64,000 nucleotides of DNA from Vibrio tubiashii (GTDB lineage: Bacteria; Pseudomonadota; Gammaproteobacteria; Enterobacterales; Vibrionaceae). The notes below the pieces were generated by a model. That model was not told the origin of the DNA, made no database searches, and worked only from the letters and a program-made list of their open reading frames with translations. This document shows, piece after piece, positions 29,249-39,756 of the stretch. How positions within the stretch are numbered: the stretch's first letter is position 1; each line of letters starts with the position of its first letter. The stretch is taken from positions 2,790,001-2,854,000 of the forward strand of contig NZ_CP117029.1 in assembly GCF_028551255.1 (NCBI RefSeq), read 5' to 3'. Made by a program: the position numbers and the translations under genes.

Positions 29249-32158
29249 TCAGTTGTGACTGACGACTATCATACGTAACGAATCCAACTGATACTGAGCT
29301 TGGCCGATGTAGCCCGTAAGCTCTTTGATTTGCCCATCAATCGCTTCAATCTCTTCATCACGAATGTTTGGGTTAACCGCTTTCAAAGCTTGTAGACGTT
29401 CTAGCTCACTGTTCAAGCTCGCTTGCATCTCTTGCTGAGCCTGATTACGGATCGCATCAACTTTTTCAACAATCAGCTTTTCGCCAGCTTCAACCAATTG
29501 GTGGACTTGCGCCTGAACCGAAGCGACTAGCTTAGTTGCGATATGACGACCCACTGGGCTTAGCTGACGGTTGAAGCTCTCGAACTCAACCTGTGAGGAT
29601 AAGTCGTTACCTTTACCATCAAGCATAATGCGGATAGGTGTTGTCGGTAAGAAACGGCTAATACCACTGCGCTTAGGTGCCTGAGCATCGACTTTGTAAA
29701 CAAGCTCTAACAGCATGGTACCAACAGGCAGTGCTTTGTTCTTAAGTAGAGAAACCGCCGTCGTCCCCACACCTTCACTCATCAGTAAGTCGATGCCACC
29801 CTGAATCATCGGGTGCTCCCAGCTGATGAAGTTCATATCTTCACGAGAGAGTGCTGTTTCGCGGTCAAAGGTAATGGTGGCACCTTCGTACGGCAAACCA
29901 GGATAACTTGGCACTAGCATATGCTCAGATGGAGTCACCACGAGCGCGTTCTCACCTTTGTCATCTTGGTCTAAGCCAATCGTATCAAACAAGCTTAAAG
30001 CAAAGGTGACTAGGTTAGTATCACCATCGATCGCTGCAATCTTATCGACAATCGCTTGCGCTTTTTCGCCACCATTTGAGTGCATCTCAAGCAGACGGTC
30101 ACGACCTTGCTCAAGTTGCGCTTTAAGATCTTTATTCAACGCCGCAGATTCTGCAATAACTTCATTAAGATCACTGGTATCACCGGATGCCAGCATCTCA
30201 ATTAAACGCTCAGAGTACTTGTCGTAAACGGTACGTCCCGTTGGACACGTTTCCGCAAACGCATTTAATCCCTCTTCGAACCAACGCGCCAAAATAGCCT
30301 GCGACGTCCCTTCTAAGTAAGGCACATGGATATCAATATCTCGGTTCTGACCAATACGGTCTAGGCGACCAATACGTTGCTCAAGCAAGTCAGGGTTAAA
30401 GGGTAAATCGAACATCACCAGTTGGTTAGCAAACTGGAAGTTACGACCTTCTGAACCGATTTCACTACAGATAAGAACTTGTGCACCACCTTCTTCTTGT
30501 GCGAAGTAAGCTGCAGCTTTATCACGCTCAAGAATCGACATACCTTCGTGGAAAACTGTTGCTCGAATGCCTTCACGTTCACGTAACGCTTGTTCAAGTT
30601 GTAACGCGGTACTTGCGCGAGAAGCGATCACCAAGATTTTCTCGCTACGCTTCTCTTTAATCTTCTCTAGCAGCCAGTTCACACGACTATCAAACTGCCA
30701 CCAGCTTGCATCATCGCCTTCAAACTCTTGGAAGATCTCCTCTGGGTAAAGGTTTTTCAAGGCGCGAGCTTCAGGACTAATCTTGCCACCAATCATGCCA
30801 GATACACGCATAGAGGTGGTGTACTGCTGTGGGATTGGCATTGGAAGTAGATGAACGTTACGCTGCGGGAAGCCTTTAATTGCCGCACGTGTGTTCCTAA
30901 ACAAAACACGACCTGTGCCGTGACGATCCATCAGATTGTCGATTAACTCCTGACGCGCGGCCGCTTTGGATTCTTCATCTGAGTCGCTTTCGATGATGCG
31001 GAACAGTGGCTCGACGTCCTGCTCTGAAAGTAGCTCTGTAATTTGGTTCTTTGCTTCATTCTCTAGTGATTGACCTGAGAACAAGGCACTCACTGAATCG
31101 GCAACTGGTGCGTATTGCTCTTCTTCTTTGACAAACTCTTGATAATCAAAGAAACGGTCTGAGTCTAATAGACGTAGACGGGCAAAGTGACTTTCACGAC
31201 CTAGCTGCTCTGGTGTAGCGGTTAGCAGCAAAACACCAGGAGTACGCTCAGCGAGTCCTTCAACCACTTGGTATTCACGACTAGGCTGTTCTGGGCTCCA
31301 TTCAAGGTGATGCGCTTCATCCACAACAAGGAGATCCCATTCACCTTCTAAAGCTTGCTCGAAACGCTTACGACTCTTACGTAAGAAATCAAGGGAACAC
31401 AGCACATATTGCTGAGTATCAAAAGGGTTGTCAGAGTCGGCAAATGCTTCGATACAGCGTTCTTCATCAAAGATAGAGAAATGCAGATTAAAACGACGCA
31501 TCATCTCAACCAACCATTGGTGCTGTAGTGTTTCTGGTACCACGATTAGGATACGCTCGGCACGACCTGCTAGCACTTGCTGGTGAATGATCATCCCCGC
31601 TTCAATAGTTTTACCTAGACCCACTTCGTCGGCTAATAGAACGCGAGGTGCATGGCGGCGACCGACTTCATGAGCAATATAAAGCTGATGAGGAATTAAG
31701 CCTGCACGCATACCACACAAGCCACGCATTGGGCTTCTGTGCTGTTCATATTGGTTCATCAATGCACGATAACGAAGCACAAAGTTATCCATGCGGTCGA
31801 TCTGACCGGCATACAGCTTATCTTGTGGCTTGTTAAAACGAATCTGGTTACTCAGCATAATTTCACGCAGAATGACACCTTCTTCACCGCTGTCTTCGCG
31901 TACACCAACATAGCTAAATAGCCCTTGGTCTTCGACCACTTGCTCAACTTTAAGAGACCATCCTTCTTGGCTATCAATTACATCGCCAACATTAAAGGTT
32001 ACTCTGGTTACGGGCGCCTCATTTCGAGCGTAAACTCGGTTCTCTTCAGAAGCTGCAAACATTAGTGTCACAGTACGAGCATCCAATGCTACAACGGTTC
32101 CTAAACCTAGGTCGCTTTCCGTATCGCTGATCCAGCGCTGGCCCAAAGCAAATGTCAT
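29249..32158 (-). CDS. rapA: RNA polymerase-associated helicase RapA (HepA)
   Basis: 969 residues, full length. It is a Swi2/Snf2 ATPase that binds core RNA polymerase and aids its recycling after transcription. N-terminal Tudor-like domains ([20 protein letters not shown]) are followed by Walker [13 protein letters not shown] (about 175), the DEAH box [10 protein letters not shown] (about 280), and helicase motif VI ([11 protein letters not shown], about 600). The C-terminal RapA-specific region is complete. It stands divergent from the PhoH-type gene. Confidence 0.97.
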   Translation of the reverse strand: MTFALGQRWISDTESDLGLGTVVALDARTVTLMFAASEENRVYARNEAPVTRVTFNVGDVIDSQEGWSLKVEQVVEDQGLFSYVGVREDSGEEGVILREIMLSNQIRFNKPQDKLYAGQIDRMDNFVLRYRALMNQYEQHRSPMRGLCGMRAGLIPHQLYIAHEVGRRHAPRVLLADEVGLGKTIEAGMIIHQQVLAGRAERILIVVPETLQHQWLVEMMRRFNLHFSIFDEERCIEAFADSDNPFDTQQYVLCSLDFLRKSRKRFEQALEGEWDLLVVDEAHHLEWSPEQPSREYQVVEGLAERTPGVLLLTATPEQLGRESHFARLRLLDSDRFFDYQEFVKEEEQYAPVADSVSALFSGQSLENEAKNQITELLSEQDVEPLFRIIESDSDEESKAAARQELIDNLMDRHGTGRVLFRNTRAAIKGFPQRNVHLLPMPIPQQYTTSMRVSGMIGGKISPEARALKNLYPEEIFQEFEGDDASWWQFDSRVNWLLEKIKEKRSEKILVIASRASTALQLEQALREREGIRATVFHEGMSILERDKAAAYFAQEEGGAQVLICSEIGSEGRNFQFANQLVMFDLPFNPDLLEQRIGRLDRIGQNRDIDIHVPYLEGTSQAILARWFEEGLNAFAETCPTGRTVYDKYSERLIEMLASGDTSDLNEVIAESAALNKDLKAQLEQGRDRLLEMHSNGGEKAQAIVDKIAAIDGDTNLVTFALSLFDTIGLDQDDKGENALVVTPSEHMLVPSYPGLPYEGATITFDRETALSREDMNFISWEHPMIQGGIDLLMSEGVGTTAVSLLKNKALPVGTMLLELVYKVDAQAPKRSGISRFLPTTPIRIMLDGKGNDLSSQVEFESFNRQLSPVGRHIATKLVASVQAQVHQLVEAGEKLIVEKVDAIRNQAQQEMQASLNSELERLQALKAVNPNIRDEEIEAIDGQIKELTGYIGQAQYQLDSLRMIVVSHN

Positions 32159-32633
32159 GAATCGACTACCTCATCTATTAATTCAAAAATGGGTCTATTT
32201 ATTTTAGTAACTCTTACGCAACTTGAAAGGCAACTGACGAAGAAATAAAGGTGTCAGCCGTTGCGCAGAAAAAGGTCGCTAATCTTACTCGAAGCTGTGA
32301 CATTGGTCACGTACAAAGGCCTCAAAAACCAACAATTTTTTGTCCAACATGAGGATGACATCAAAGTGTAAGAAATCAGTGGCACTTCTAAACAAGAGTG
32401 TTGAAAAACGTGCTTATACTTATTGATGAAAGTGCATCATTTAGCGTCAAGTTTCTGGCTGGCACGAGAGATGCATTTGATAGGATGACGATCAACACGG
32501 GTTTGCAGTTTTTGTAGTCAAACCATCAGCGTACTCTGATTGCCAGGCTACATTACTGCAAGCAACCGCAGGTAGACCACTTCATGCAAAAGTATGAGGG
32601 GTAAGCAAGCCGCAGCGCGGCAAGGAGACGCTT
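32159..32633. promoter_or_regulatory. Divergent rapA/phoH-type region with CRP-like site and long leader
   Basis: 475 bases with no credible ORF. TGTGACATTGGTCACG at 32296-32311 differs from the CRP consensus in its last base only. From about 32,400 to the ATG at 32,634 there is a leader with several short complementary segments. I do not recognise a known riboswitch. An AAGGAG site is at 32621-32626. Confidence 0.5.
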
Positions 32634-34010
32634 ATGGGTGACACAGACCGGAAGCTTTTTGTCCTAGACACCAATATTCTGCTACACGAACCACTAGCCA
32701 TCTACTCATTTCAAGAACACGATGTAGTCATCCCGATGACTGTCCTCGAAGAGCTCGACAGGATTAAAGACAGTAAACGCGACGTTGCTCGTGATGCCCG
32801 TGTGGCAATACGTGCACTCGAAGCTATGTTTAAAGACGCCACGCCAGACGAGATTTCGGAAGGCATTCCTATCAACAAAGACAAAGAGGCCACAGGTCAT
32901 ATCGCGATTTTGGCTGACTTTGAACTGCAAGAAACCGTTAAAGCCTTTGCCGATAAAGCCGGTGACAATCGCATTCTTAACGGAGTGCTATACCTACAAA
33001 ATAAACGCGCTCCACGTGAAGTCATTTTGGTCACCAAAGACATCAATATGCGCCTACGCGCCAAAGGCGCAGGGGTGCGTTTTGTTGAAGATTATCGTAC
33101 CGACCAACTGATTGATGATGTTCAGTATCTCACCAAGGGCTTTCAACAGATCGAAGGTGAGTTCTGGAGCAACATTGACAATGTAGAGAGCAAGAATCTG
33201 GCAGGCCGAACCTATCACACCTTAGATAGAGAGCCGTTCGAGCCCACTTATATCAATCAATATGTCATTGATGAAGAGAGTGACTTTGCCGGGCGAGTTG
33301 AAGAGATCGAAGCGGATAAAATCACCATCAAGGATCTTAGCCGTGAACGTATGATGCATCGCCGAGCTTGGGATATCACACCGAAAAATATCTACCAAGG
33401 TATGGCTCTGGATGCTCTCCTTGATCCTGATATCGATTTAGTGATCTTAACTGGTGCCGCTGGTAGTGGTAAAACCCTACTCGCTATGGCTTCTGCCCTA
33501 GAGCAAACCATAGAGAAAGGTATTTTTGATAAGATCATTGTTACCCGCAACACGCCTGATATTGGTGAAGCGATAGGTTTCTTACCCGGCAGTGAAGAGG
33601 AAAAAATGATGCCTTGGCTGGCGGCGGTGACCGATACCTTAGAGGCGCTACATAAGAATGATCATTGTACTGAAGGCTCGCTTAAATATATCTGCGATAA
33701 AGCCAATATTCAGTTTAAGTCGATCAACTTTATGCGCGGACGCTCAATCCAAAATGCCTTTGTTCTGCTCGATGAATGTCAAAACCTCACTGCATCACAG
33801 ATCAAAACCATCATCACTCGCTGTGGTGAAGGCACCAAGATCGTCTGTTCAGGTAACTTAGCTCAGATAGATTCACATTACCTAACCCCTGTGACATCGG
33901 GTCTGACTTACATGGTCGAACGCTTCAAAAACTTTGAAGGCAGTGCCAACATTCACCTTAACGGTGTGGTTCGCAGTCGCTTAGCAGAGTTTGCCGAAGA
34001 GAATTTATAG
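32634..34010 (+). CDS. PIN-PhoH protein (PhoH2-like RNA-processing ATPase)
   Basis: 458 residues. An N-terminal PIN nuclease domain (LFVLDTNILLHEP, conserved acidic residues at about 11 and 38, VTKDINMRLRAKGAG near 135) is fused to a C-terminal PhoH ATPase (Walker A GAAGSGKT near 275, Walker B AFVLLDECQN near 377). Such PhoH2-type fusions unwind and cleave RNA in vitro in other bacteria. The gene has a strong Shine-Dalgarno and a long leader. It ends in a hairpin terminator before argF. Confidence 0.92.
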   Translation: MGDTDRKLFVLDTNILLHEPLAIYSFQEHDVVIPMTVLEELDRIKDSKRDVARDARVAIRALEAMFKDATPDEISEGIPINKDKEATGHIAILADFELQETVKAFADKAGDNRILNGVLYLQNKRAPREVILVTKDINMRLRAKGAGVRFVEDYRTDQLIDDVQYLTKGFQQIEGEFWSNIDNVESKNLAGRTYHTLDREPFEPTYINQYVIDEESDFAGRVEEIEADKITIKDLSRERMMHRRAWDITPKNIYQGMALDALLDPDIDLVILTGAAGSGKTLLAMASALEQTIEKGIFDKIIVTRNTPDIGEAIGFLPGSEEEKMMPWLAAVTDTLEALHKNDHCTEGSLKYICDKANIQFKSINFMRGRSIQNAFVLLDECQNLTASQIKTIITRCGEGTKIVCSGNLAQIDSHYLTPVTSGLTYMVERFKNFEGSANIHLNGVVRSRLAEFAEENL

Positions 34011-34017
34011 TCACATT

Positions 34018-34044
34018 TGCCGAGATATAATTCATATCTCGGCA
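34018..34044 (+). terminator. Hairpin after the PIN-PhoH gene
   Basis: TGCCGAGATAT, loop AATTC, ATATCTCGGCA: an 11-bp perfect stem followed by CTTTATT. Confidence 0.75.
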
Positions 34045-34050
34045 CTTTAT

Positions 34051-34118
34051 TAAAATAATTATTCACAAGCAGTGGTTAAATATGATTAACTAAAGCCATA
34101 ATAATGAATGAACATTCA
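34051..34118 (+). promoter_or_regulatory. ArgR boxes of argF
   Basis: TGAATGAACATTCA at 34105-34118 is a perfect ARG-box palindrome. AATAATTATTCA near 34054-34065 is a good second one. They lie 12 and 65 bases before argF, so arginine repression by ArgR (encoded at 38,956) is expected. Confidence 0.75.
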
Positions 34119-34129
34119 AGGACTGGAGC

Positions 34130-35134
34130 ATGGCCTTTAATCTACGTAACCGAAACTTCCTTAAGCTACTCGATTTCTCCCCTAAAGAGATCCAGTTTTT
34201 ACTCGATCTATCGGCTGACTTAAAAAAGGCCAAATACGCTGGGACTGAGCAAAAGAAACTGGTCGGCAAAAACATCGCTTTGATCTTCGAGAAAGCCTCT
34301 ACACGTACGCGCTGTGCTTTTGAGGTCGCGGCATTTGATCAAGGAGCACAGGTCTCTTATATCGGCCCATCGGGTTCTCAGATCGGACATAAAGAGTCAA
34401 TGAAAGACACTGCGCGTGTTTTAGGTCGTATGTACGATGGAATAGAGTATCGCGGCTTCGGCCAGCCAATCGTTGAAGAGCTTGGCGCTCATGCAGGCGT
34501 ACCCGTATGGAATGGCCTCACCGACGAATTCCACCCAACCCAGATCCTAGCGGATTTCCTCACTATGCTTGAACACGGTCGTGGCAAGCAACTGCATGAG
34601 ATTAAATTCGCCTACTTAGGTGATGCGCGCAACAACATGGGTAATTCCTTGTTAGTCGGTGCAGCTAAGATGGGAATGGACATTCGCCTCGTCGCACCAA
34701 AAGATTTTTGGCCAGAACAAGAATTGGTTACCACCTGCCAACAGATCGCACAGCATACTGGCGCCAAAATCACCCTTACTGAAAATGTCGAAGAAGGCGT
34801 CAAAGGTTGTGATTACCTCTATACCGATGTTTGGGTCTCAATGGGCGAAGCGCCGGAAGCCTGGGATGAACGTGTCGCCAAAATGACACCGTATCAGGTC
34901 AACATGGATGTGATTGCAAAGACAGGTAACCCACAGGTTAAGTTCATGCATTGCTTACCTGCCTTCCACAATGACGAGACCGTAATAGGTAAACAAGTCG
35001 CGGATAAATATGGCATGAATGGCTTAGAAGTTAGCGAAGAGGTATTTGAGTCAGAACACTCCATTGTTTTCGACGAGGCAGAGAATCGCATGCATACGAT
35101 TAAAGCTGTGATGGTTGCCACACTTGGTGCTTAA
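34130..35134 (+). CDS. argF: Ornithine carbamoyltransferase
   Basis: 334 residues. It joins carbamoyl phosphate and ornithine to citrulline in arginine synthesis. The carbamoyl-phosphate motif is STRTRCAFE (about 55), the ornithine/catalytic Cys is in HCLPAFHN (about 273), and the HPTQ box is FHPTQILAD. This is the anabolic type next to the pyrimidine homologue pyrB, as in many vibrios; a catabolic role with arcA cannot be excluded from sequence, but the ArgR boxes favour biosynthesis. Confidence 0.95.
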   Translation: MAFNLRNRNFLKLLDFSPKEIQFLLDLSADLKKAKYAGTEQKKLVGKNIALIFEKASTRTRCAFEVAAFDQGAQVSYIGPSGSQIGHKESMKDTARVLGRMYDGIEYRGFGQPIVEELGAHAGVPVWNGLTDEFHPTQILADFLTMLEHGRGKQLHEIKFAYLGDARNNMGNSLLVGAAKMGMDIRLVAPKDFWPEQELVTTCQQIAQHTGAKITLTENVEEGVKGCDYLYTDVWVSMGEAPEAWDERVAKMTPYQVNMDVIAKTGNPQVKFMHCLPAFHNDETVIGKQVADKYGMNGLEVSEEVFESEHSIVFDEAENRMHTIKAVMVATLGA

Positions 35135-35235
35135 GAGGCGGGACTAAACGACACTAAAACCCTCGATGTAATCGCTTGCGTTAACAAATCTTCAGCGTAT
35201 AATGCTCGGCAATTTGTCTGGAGGTAGTAAAAACA

Positions 35236-35328
35236 ATGCCACGTAATTCGTGCTCTACAAAGCGTCTTACATTGGGTAAGCCAACGTGCTTATCTGGACT
35301 GTTGTTTTCTATTTCCACCGATTTCTAA
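35236..35328 (+). CDS. pyrL: pyrBI leader peptide PyrL
   Basis: 30 codons starting MPRNSCSTKRL with several pyrimidine-rich codons, a TGGAGGTAG-type ribosome site upstream and a stop just before the attenuator hairpin. In enterobacteria, low UTP makes RNA polymerase pause in this leader, and the translating ribosome then prevents terminator formation. The layout here is the same. Confidence 0.85.
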   Translation: MPRNSCSTKRLTLGKPTCLSGLLFSISTDF

Positions 35329-35354
35329 AGCCTCCCGTAATGGGGGGCTTTTTT
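35328..35354 (+). terminator. UTP-sensitive attenuator of pyrBI
   Basis: AAGCCTCCC, loop GTAAT, GGGGGGCTT and a T-run (35349-35354). It overlaps the stop of the leader peptide and lies 32 bases before the pyrB start. Confidence 0.9.
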
Positions 35355-35385
35355 GTGCCTAAAATTCATGACTGGGAAGATGATT

Positions 35386-36315
35386 ATGACAAACACGCTT
35401 TATAACAAGCATATTATCTCAATTCCTGAGCTTTCTCGTGAAGAGCTGGAATTGATTGTCAAAACGGCGGGAGAATTAAAAGCCAATCCGCAGCCAGAGC
35501 TGATTAAAAACAAAGTCGTTGCAAGCTGCTTTTTTGAGCCATCTACCCGCACCCGTTTATCTTTCGAAACCGCTATTCAGCGAATCGGTGGTGATGTGAT
35601 TGGCTTTGATAACGGCGGCAACACTTCTCTGGCTAAGAAAGGAGAAACGCTTGCAGACTCTGTACAAGTAATCTCTTCTTATGTTGATGCATTTGTAATG
35701 CGCCACCCTCAAGAAGGTGCTGCGCGATTGGCTTCTGAGTTCTCTAATGGTGTTCCAGTAATCAATGGTGGCGATGGCGCTAACCAGCATCCAACCCAAA
35801 CGCTACTCGATTTGTTCTCTATCGCTGAAACGCAAGGTCGTCTTGATAACCTCAATGTTGCTTTCGTTGGTGACCTGAAATATGGCCGCACCGTTCACTC
35901 TCTGACTCAGGCACTGGCGAAATTTAGTAATGTTCGCTTTTTCTTTATCGCGCCAGAAGCACTCGCAATGCCAGATTACATCTGCGAAGAGCTAGATGAG
36001 TCAGGTATCGAATACAGCCTGCACACGGACATGGAGAGTGTGATTCCACAACTAGATGTGCTGTATATGACTCGCGTCCAGAAAGAGCGCTTCGACGAAT
36101 CTGAGTATGCGCATATTAAGTCTGCGTACATTCTAAATGCAGCTCTACTGAAAGATGCGCGTGAGAACTTGAAAGTCCTTCACCCGCTACCACGTGTTGA
36201 TGAAATTACGGTTGATGTCGATAAAACACCACACGCTTACTACTTTGAACAAGCAGAGAATGGGGTTTACGCCCGTCAAGCTCTACTCGCCCTTGTCTTA
36301 AACGAAACACTGTAA
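35386..36315 (+). CDS. pyrB: Aspartate carbamoyltransferase catalytic subunit
   Basis: 309 residues from [10 protein letters not shown]; longer readings would begin inside the attenuator. It makes carbamoyl aspartate, the first committed step of pyrimidine synthesis. Carbamoyl-phosphate motif STRTRLSFE (about 53), HPTQTLLDL (about 134) and HPLPRVDE (about 265) are intact. It pairs with pyrI, 13 bases downstream, to form the allosteric dodecamer. Control is by the pyrL attenuator. Confidence 0.98.
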   Translation: MTNTLYNKHIISIPELSREELELIVKTAGELKANPQPELIKNKVVASCFFEPSTRTRLSFETAIQRIGGDVIGFDNGGNTSLAKKGETLADSVQVISSYVDAFVMRHPQEGAARLASEFSNGVPVINGGDGANQHPTQTLLDLFSIAETQGRLDNLNVAFVGDLKYGRTVHSLTQALAKFSNVRFFFIAPEALAMPDYICEELDESGIEYSLHTDMESVIPQLDVLYMTRVQKERFDESEYAHIKSAYILNAALLKDARENLKVLHPLPRVDEITVDVDKTPHAYYFEQAENGVYARQALLALVLNETL

Positions 36316-36328
36316 TGAGGTAATCACC

Positions 36329-36790
36329 ATGGCTAAAGAAACTCAATTGCAGGTTGAAGCAATTAAAAACGGTACTGTTATCGACCACATCCCGGCACAG
36401 ATTGGTATCAAGGTGCTTAAGCTGTTTTCAATGCATAAGTCACAGCAGCGTGTCACTGTCGGTTTGAACCTGCCTTCATCAGCACTGGGGCACAAAGATC
36501 TGCTTAAGATTGAAAACGTGTTTATTAGCGAAGAGCAAGCGAGCAAACTCGCCCTGTATGCCCCGCATGCAACAGTCAATCAGATCGAAGATTACCAAGT
36601 GGTAAAGAAACTGCCTCTTGAGTTACCAGAGCAAGTTAACAACGTGTTTGAATGTCCAAACACCAACTGTATTACTCACGGTGAGCCGGTAGAAAGCAGC
36701 TTTAAGGTATTTGAGAAGAAAGAAGATATTCGTTTGAAATGTAAATACTGCGAGAAAGTCTTCTCACGTGAAATCGTCACTGAGCGTTAA
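36329..36790 (+). CDS. pyrI: Aspartate carbamoyltransferase regulatory subunit
   Basis: 153 residues. The N-terminal domain binds CTP/ATP ([14 protein letters not shown]). The C-terminal zinc domain has four Cys in CPNTNC and CKYCEK (about 109-141) that contact PyrB. It is co-transcribed with pyrB. Confidence 0.97.
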   Translation: MAKETQLQVEAIKNGTVIDHIPAQIGIKVLKLFSMHKSQQRVTVGLNLPSSALGHKDLLKIENVFISEEQASKLALYAPHATVNQIEDYQVVKKLPLELPEQVNNVFECPNTNCITHGEPVESSFKVFEKKEDIRLKCKYCEKVFSREIVTER

Positions 36791-36930
36791 ACGAACTCGG
36801 GTTACTCAATAAGCATAAATTAACTCTCCTCGCTCGATTTGGGCGAGGATTTTTACTTTACCCAACCGCTATTTCGCGGCACACTGAATCCCCTAAATTC
36901 TGTTCACCCCTTAATAGATGGAACATAATA

Positions 36931-37320
36931 ATGACTAAAGTACTTCACACAGAATCAGCTCCAGCAGCAATCGGCCCATACGTACAAGGTGTTGACCTAG
37001 GCAACATGGTACTGACTTCTGGCCAAATCCCAGTAAACCCAGCTACTGGTGAAGTATCTGCAGATATCGCAGAGCAAGCACGCCAATCTCTAGACAACGT
37101 GAAAGCAGTCGTAGAAGCGTCTGGCCTGTCTGTTACAGATATCGTAAAAATGACGGTTTTCGTTAAAGACCTAAACGACTTCGGTACTGTAAACGAAGTT
37201 TACGGTAAGTTCTTTGATGAGCACAATGTGGCAAACTACCCAGCACGTTCATGTGTTGAAGTCGCTCGTCTACCTAAAGATGTGGGTATCGAAATCGAAG
37301 CGATTGCAGTACGCAAATAA
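36931..37320 (+). CDS. ridA: Enamine/imine deaminase RidA
   Basis: 129 residues of the YjgF/YER057c/UK114 family. It hydrolyses reactive 2-aminoacrylate and related enamines. The conserved Arg is in NYPARSCVEVARLPKD (about 105) and the N-terminus APAAIGPYVQG is typical. It often stands behind pyrBI in gammaproteobacteria. Confidence 0.96.
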   Translation: MTKVLHTESAPAAIGPYVQGVDLGNMVLTSGQIPVNPATGEVSADIAEQARQSLDNVKAVVEASGLSVTDIVKMTVFVKDLNDFGTVNEVYGKFFDEHNVANYPARSCVEVARLPKDVGIEIEAIAVRK

Positions 37321-37337
37321 GCTTTCGCTATAGATTG

Positions 37338-37366
37338 AAAAAGCGAGCTGATTAGCTCGCTTTTTT
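37338..37366 (+). terminator. Terminator after ridA
   Basis: AAAAAGCGAGC, loop TGATTA, GCTCGC and six T. Confidence 0.9.
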
Positions 37367-37382
37367 GTTGGTGCTTTCAGCG

Positions 37383-37574
37383 CTAGTAGTACTTGTCGCA
37401 CCCCTGATGAAGTTGAGGGTCTTCCATCAAATCCTTGATATCTACCTCGAATTTTTGGTGAGAATTCCGCTCTTCAATCACCACGGCTTCATGTTCCTGA
37501 TCAACTTCAAGCACAGTTCCGATCCCTTGCTGGCACTCAACCAGCATGCCTTTCTCGATTTGACTGATCTCCAT
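37383..37574 (-). CDS. Small conserved Vibrio protein, beta-rich
   Basis: 63 residues with a good AAGGAG site. It starts MEISQIEKGMLVEC and reads like a small beta-barrel: alternating Val/Glu strands (GTVLEVDQEHEAVVIEE). There is no known motif. It lies alone between ridA and mdh. Function unknown. Confidence 0.7.
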   Translation of the reverse strand: MEISQIEKGMLVECQQGIGTVLEVDQEHEAVVIEERNSHQKFEVDIKDLMEDPQLHQGCDKYY

Positions 37575-37640
37575 TGCGCACTCCTTGGCTAGAATCTATT
37601 GCCTCTCATTAAGTGTACATCTCGATAGGCAAAAAGGATC

Positions 37641-37670
37641 AAAAAAGCCGACTTAGAAAAGTCGGCTCTC
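37641..37670 (-). terminator. Terminator after mdh
   Basis: On the - strand: GAGCCGACTT, loop TTCT, AAGTCGGC followed by six T. Confidence 0.88.
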
Positions 37671-37689
37671 AAATTAAGCTTCAGTTTGA

Positions 37690-38622
37690 TTACTTAACGA
37701 AATCAACACCTGTTTGGATATCACCATTCAGTGTTTCTAGCATGCCATCTAGTGCAGACTTTTCAAAGTCACTTAGCTCACCGTAGCTTAGCACTTCTTC
37801 AACACCTTCTTTACCTAGCTTCACTGGCTGAGCGAAGAATGGTGCGTGCTCACCGTCACCTTCAACGTAAGCGTACTCAATCACGTCTTCACCTTGAAGC
37901 GCTTTAACAAGAGCAAGACCGAAACGACAAGCCGCTTGGCCCATAGATAGTGTTGCACTACCACCGCCAGCTTTCGCTTCAACAACTTCAGTGCCCGCGT
38001 TTTGAATACGCTTAGTCAGTGCTGCAACTTCTTCATCAGTGAACTCAACACCTTCAACTTGAGAAAGTAGAGGCAGGATAGTTACGCCCGAGTGGCCACC
38101 GATAACAGGAACGCGAACGTCACCTGGATCTTTGTCTTTTAGGTCAGCAACGAAAGTTTCAGAACGAATAACGTCTAGAGTGGTTACACCGAATAGACGA
38201 CGCTTGTCATAAACACCCGCTTGCTTAAGAACTTCAGCAGCAATTGGCACAGTCGTGTTTACAGGGTTAGTGATGATTCCTACTAACGCTTTAGGACATA
38301 CATCGGCAATTCTTTGCGCAAGAGATTTAACGATACCCGCATTCACATTGAACAGATCAGCGCGATCCATACCTGGTTTACGAGCAACACCCGCAGAGAT
38401 AAGTACAACGTCAGCACCTTCTAGTGCTGGTGTTGGATCTTCACCTGCGTAACCTTTGATTGATACTGGCGTTGGGATGTGGCTTAGATCAGCAGCAACA
38501 CCTGGAGTCACAGGTGCGATGTCATACAGTGCTAGATCTGAACCAGCTGGAAGACGGTTTTTTAGTAAAAGGGCTAGGGCTTGACCGATGCCACCAGCGG
38601 CACCAATAACGGCTACTTTCAT
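37690..38622 (-). CDS. mdh: Malate dehydrogenase
   Basis: 310 residues, the usual Vibrio length. It interconverts malate and oxaloacetate with NAD in the TCA cycle. NAD motif GAAGGIGQA (7-15), substrate Arg residues (VARKPGMDR, about 81-87) and the catalytic His in [10 protein letters not shown] (about 177) are present. It is divergent from argR, the classic arrangement in this group. Confidence 0.98.
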   Translation of the reverse strand: MKVAVIGAAGGIGQALALLLKNRLPAGSDLALYDIAPVTPGVAADLSHIPTPVSIKGYAGEDPTPALEGADVVLISAGVARKPGMDRADLFNVNAGIVKSLAQRIADVCPKALVGIITNPVNTTVPIAAEVLKQAGVYDKRRLFGVTTLDVIRSETFVADLKDKDPGDVRVPVIGGHSGVTILPLLSQVEGVEFTDEEVAALTKRIQNAGTEVVEAKAGGGSATLSMGQAACRFGLALVKALQGEDVIEYAYVEGDGEHAPFFAQPVKLGKEGVEEVLSYGELSDFEKSALDGMLETLNGDIQTGVDFVK

Positions 38623-38896
38623 CGTAGTTCTCCTTGAGACGATTCTCTTATATATGTTTTGTAGAGCGATTTGTAATCAACTAGGTCAAACTATAGTAAT
38701 CACAACCTGATTACAATCAATTAACGTCAGCTTTGCGACCTTGCGCAATCCGACAAAAACGTGCCACACACAAGGGCGCCATTATGATCTCCTTCGCCAG
38801 TAATGACAAAGGTTTAAGCAAGATTTCTGTCAATAATTTCTGCCAGATTTACAGTGATATGCTAGACAGAAATCAGGCTTCACATTGGCACTATTT

Positions 38897-38920
38897 GCAT
38901 AGCTATGCGAGAATATTCAC
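38897..38920 (+). promoter_or_regulatory. ArgR-box-like pair upstream of argR
   Basis: The palindrome GCATAGCTATGC (38897-38908) is followed by GAGAATATTCAC (38909-38920), both resembling TGNATN4ATNCA ARG boxes. The same 12-bp palindrome occurs before arcA at 46,284. Autoregulation of argR is expected. Confidence 0.5.
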
Positions 38921-38955
38921 TTGCTTTTTATAAAAACCAACATAGAAAGAGAACC

Positions 38956-39426
38956 ATGCGCCATTCTGAAAAACAAGATAACCTCGTTCGCGCTTTCAAA
39001 GCCCTGCTAAAAGAAGAACGTTTTGGCTCCCAAGGCGATATTGTGGAAGCTCTTAAAAACGAAGGGTTTGAGAACATCAACCAATCGAAAGTATCACGCA
39101 TGCTGACCAAGTTCGGTGCGGTACGTACTCGCAACGCAAAAATGGAGATGGTTTACTGTCTTCCTGCTGAGTTGGGCGTGCCAACTGTTTCGAGTTCACT
39201 TCGTGAACTTGTTTTAGACATCGACCACAACAACGCGTTAGTCGTGATTCATACCGGCCCGGGTGCTGCACAGCTAATCGCGCGTCTGCTCGACTCACTG
39301 GGTAAGGCGGAAGGCATTTTAGGTGTGGTTGCTGGTGACGATACCATCTTCATCACCCCGACTCTGTCGATCACCACAGAGCAGCTATTTGCCTCGGTTT
39401 GTGACCTATTTGAGTACACAGGTTAG
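38956..39426 (+). CDS. argR: Arginine repressor
   Basis: 156 residues from MRHSEKQD; an upstream in-frame Met at 38905 would cover the operator. The N-terminal winged helix ([27 protein letters not shown], residues about 20-50 in parts) reads ARG boxes. The C-terminal domain has the arginine-binding GDDTIFITP (about 128) and [15 protein letters not shown], which forms the hexamer. It controls argF in this window and probably arcA. Confidence 0.96.
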   Translation: MRHSEKQDNLVRAFKALLKEERFGSQGDIVEALKNEGFENINQSKVSRMLTKFGAVRTRNAKMEMVYCLPAELGVPTVSSSLRELVLDIDHNNALVVIHTGPGAAQLIARLLDSLGKAEGILGVVAGDDTIFITPTLSITTEQLFASVCDLFEYTG

Positions 39427-39449
39427 TTTCATATAAAGGCCAGAATACA

Positions 39450-39478
39450 AATCACGCCGCCAAATTCGCGGCGTGATT
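39450..39478 (+). terminator. Hairpin after argR
   Basis: AATCACGCCGC, loop CAAATTC, GCGGCGTGATT: an 11-bp perfect stem. There is no strong T-run, and its right arm overlaps the CRP-like site that follows. Confidence 0.65.
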
Positions 39479-39487
39479 GAGATCACA
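39472..39487 (+). promoter_or_regulatory. CRP-like site before the TRAP transporter genes
   Basis: CGTGATTGAGATCACA matches nine of ten bases of TGTGA-N6-TCACA. The remaining 270 bases to the gene are AT-rich, with TTGCCA and TATTAT boxes near 39,630-39,650 that could form a promoter; nothing else is recognisable. Confidence 0.5.
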
Positions 39488-39756
39488 TCTTAAAAAAATC
39501 ATACCTTAGTCAAACCCTCAGTATAACCCAATGATTTTAAAGAACTTTAACCTCGAAACATTCCAACCATATTAGGTTAATAATCAGGTTTATTGTCTAT
39601 ATTCTTTAACATCCGTGTAATTATTTGCCAATTTTTTGCTATTATTCAGCCACTTTTTCAACATACGGATTGAAAAAGATGCCGTTTCCAGTAATAGGAA
39701 ACGCCCAAAGCAACTACACTTGCTAGGGGTTAATAATGAATAAGGAAGGGAAATTC

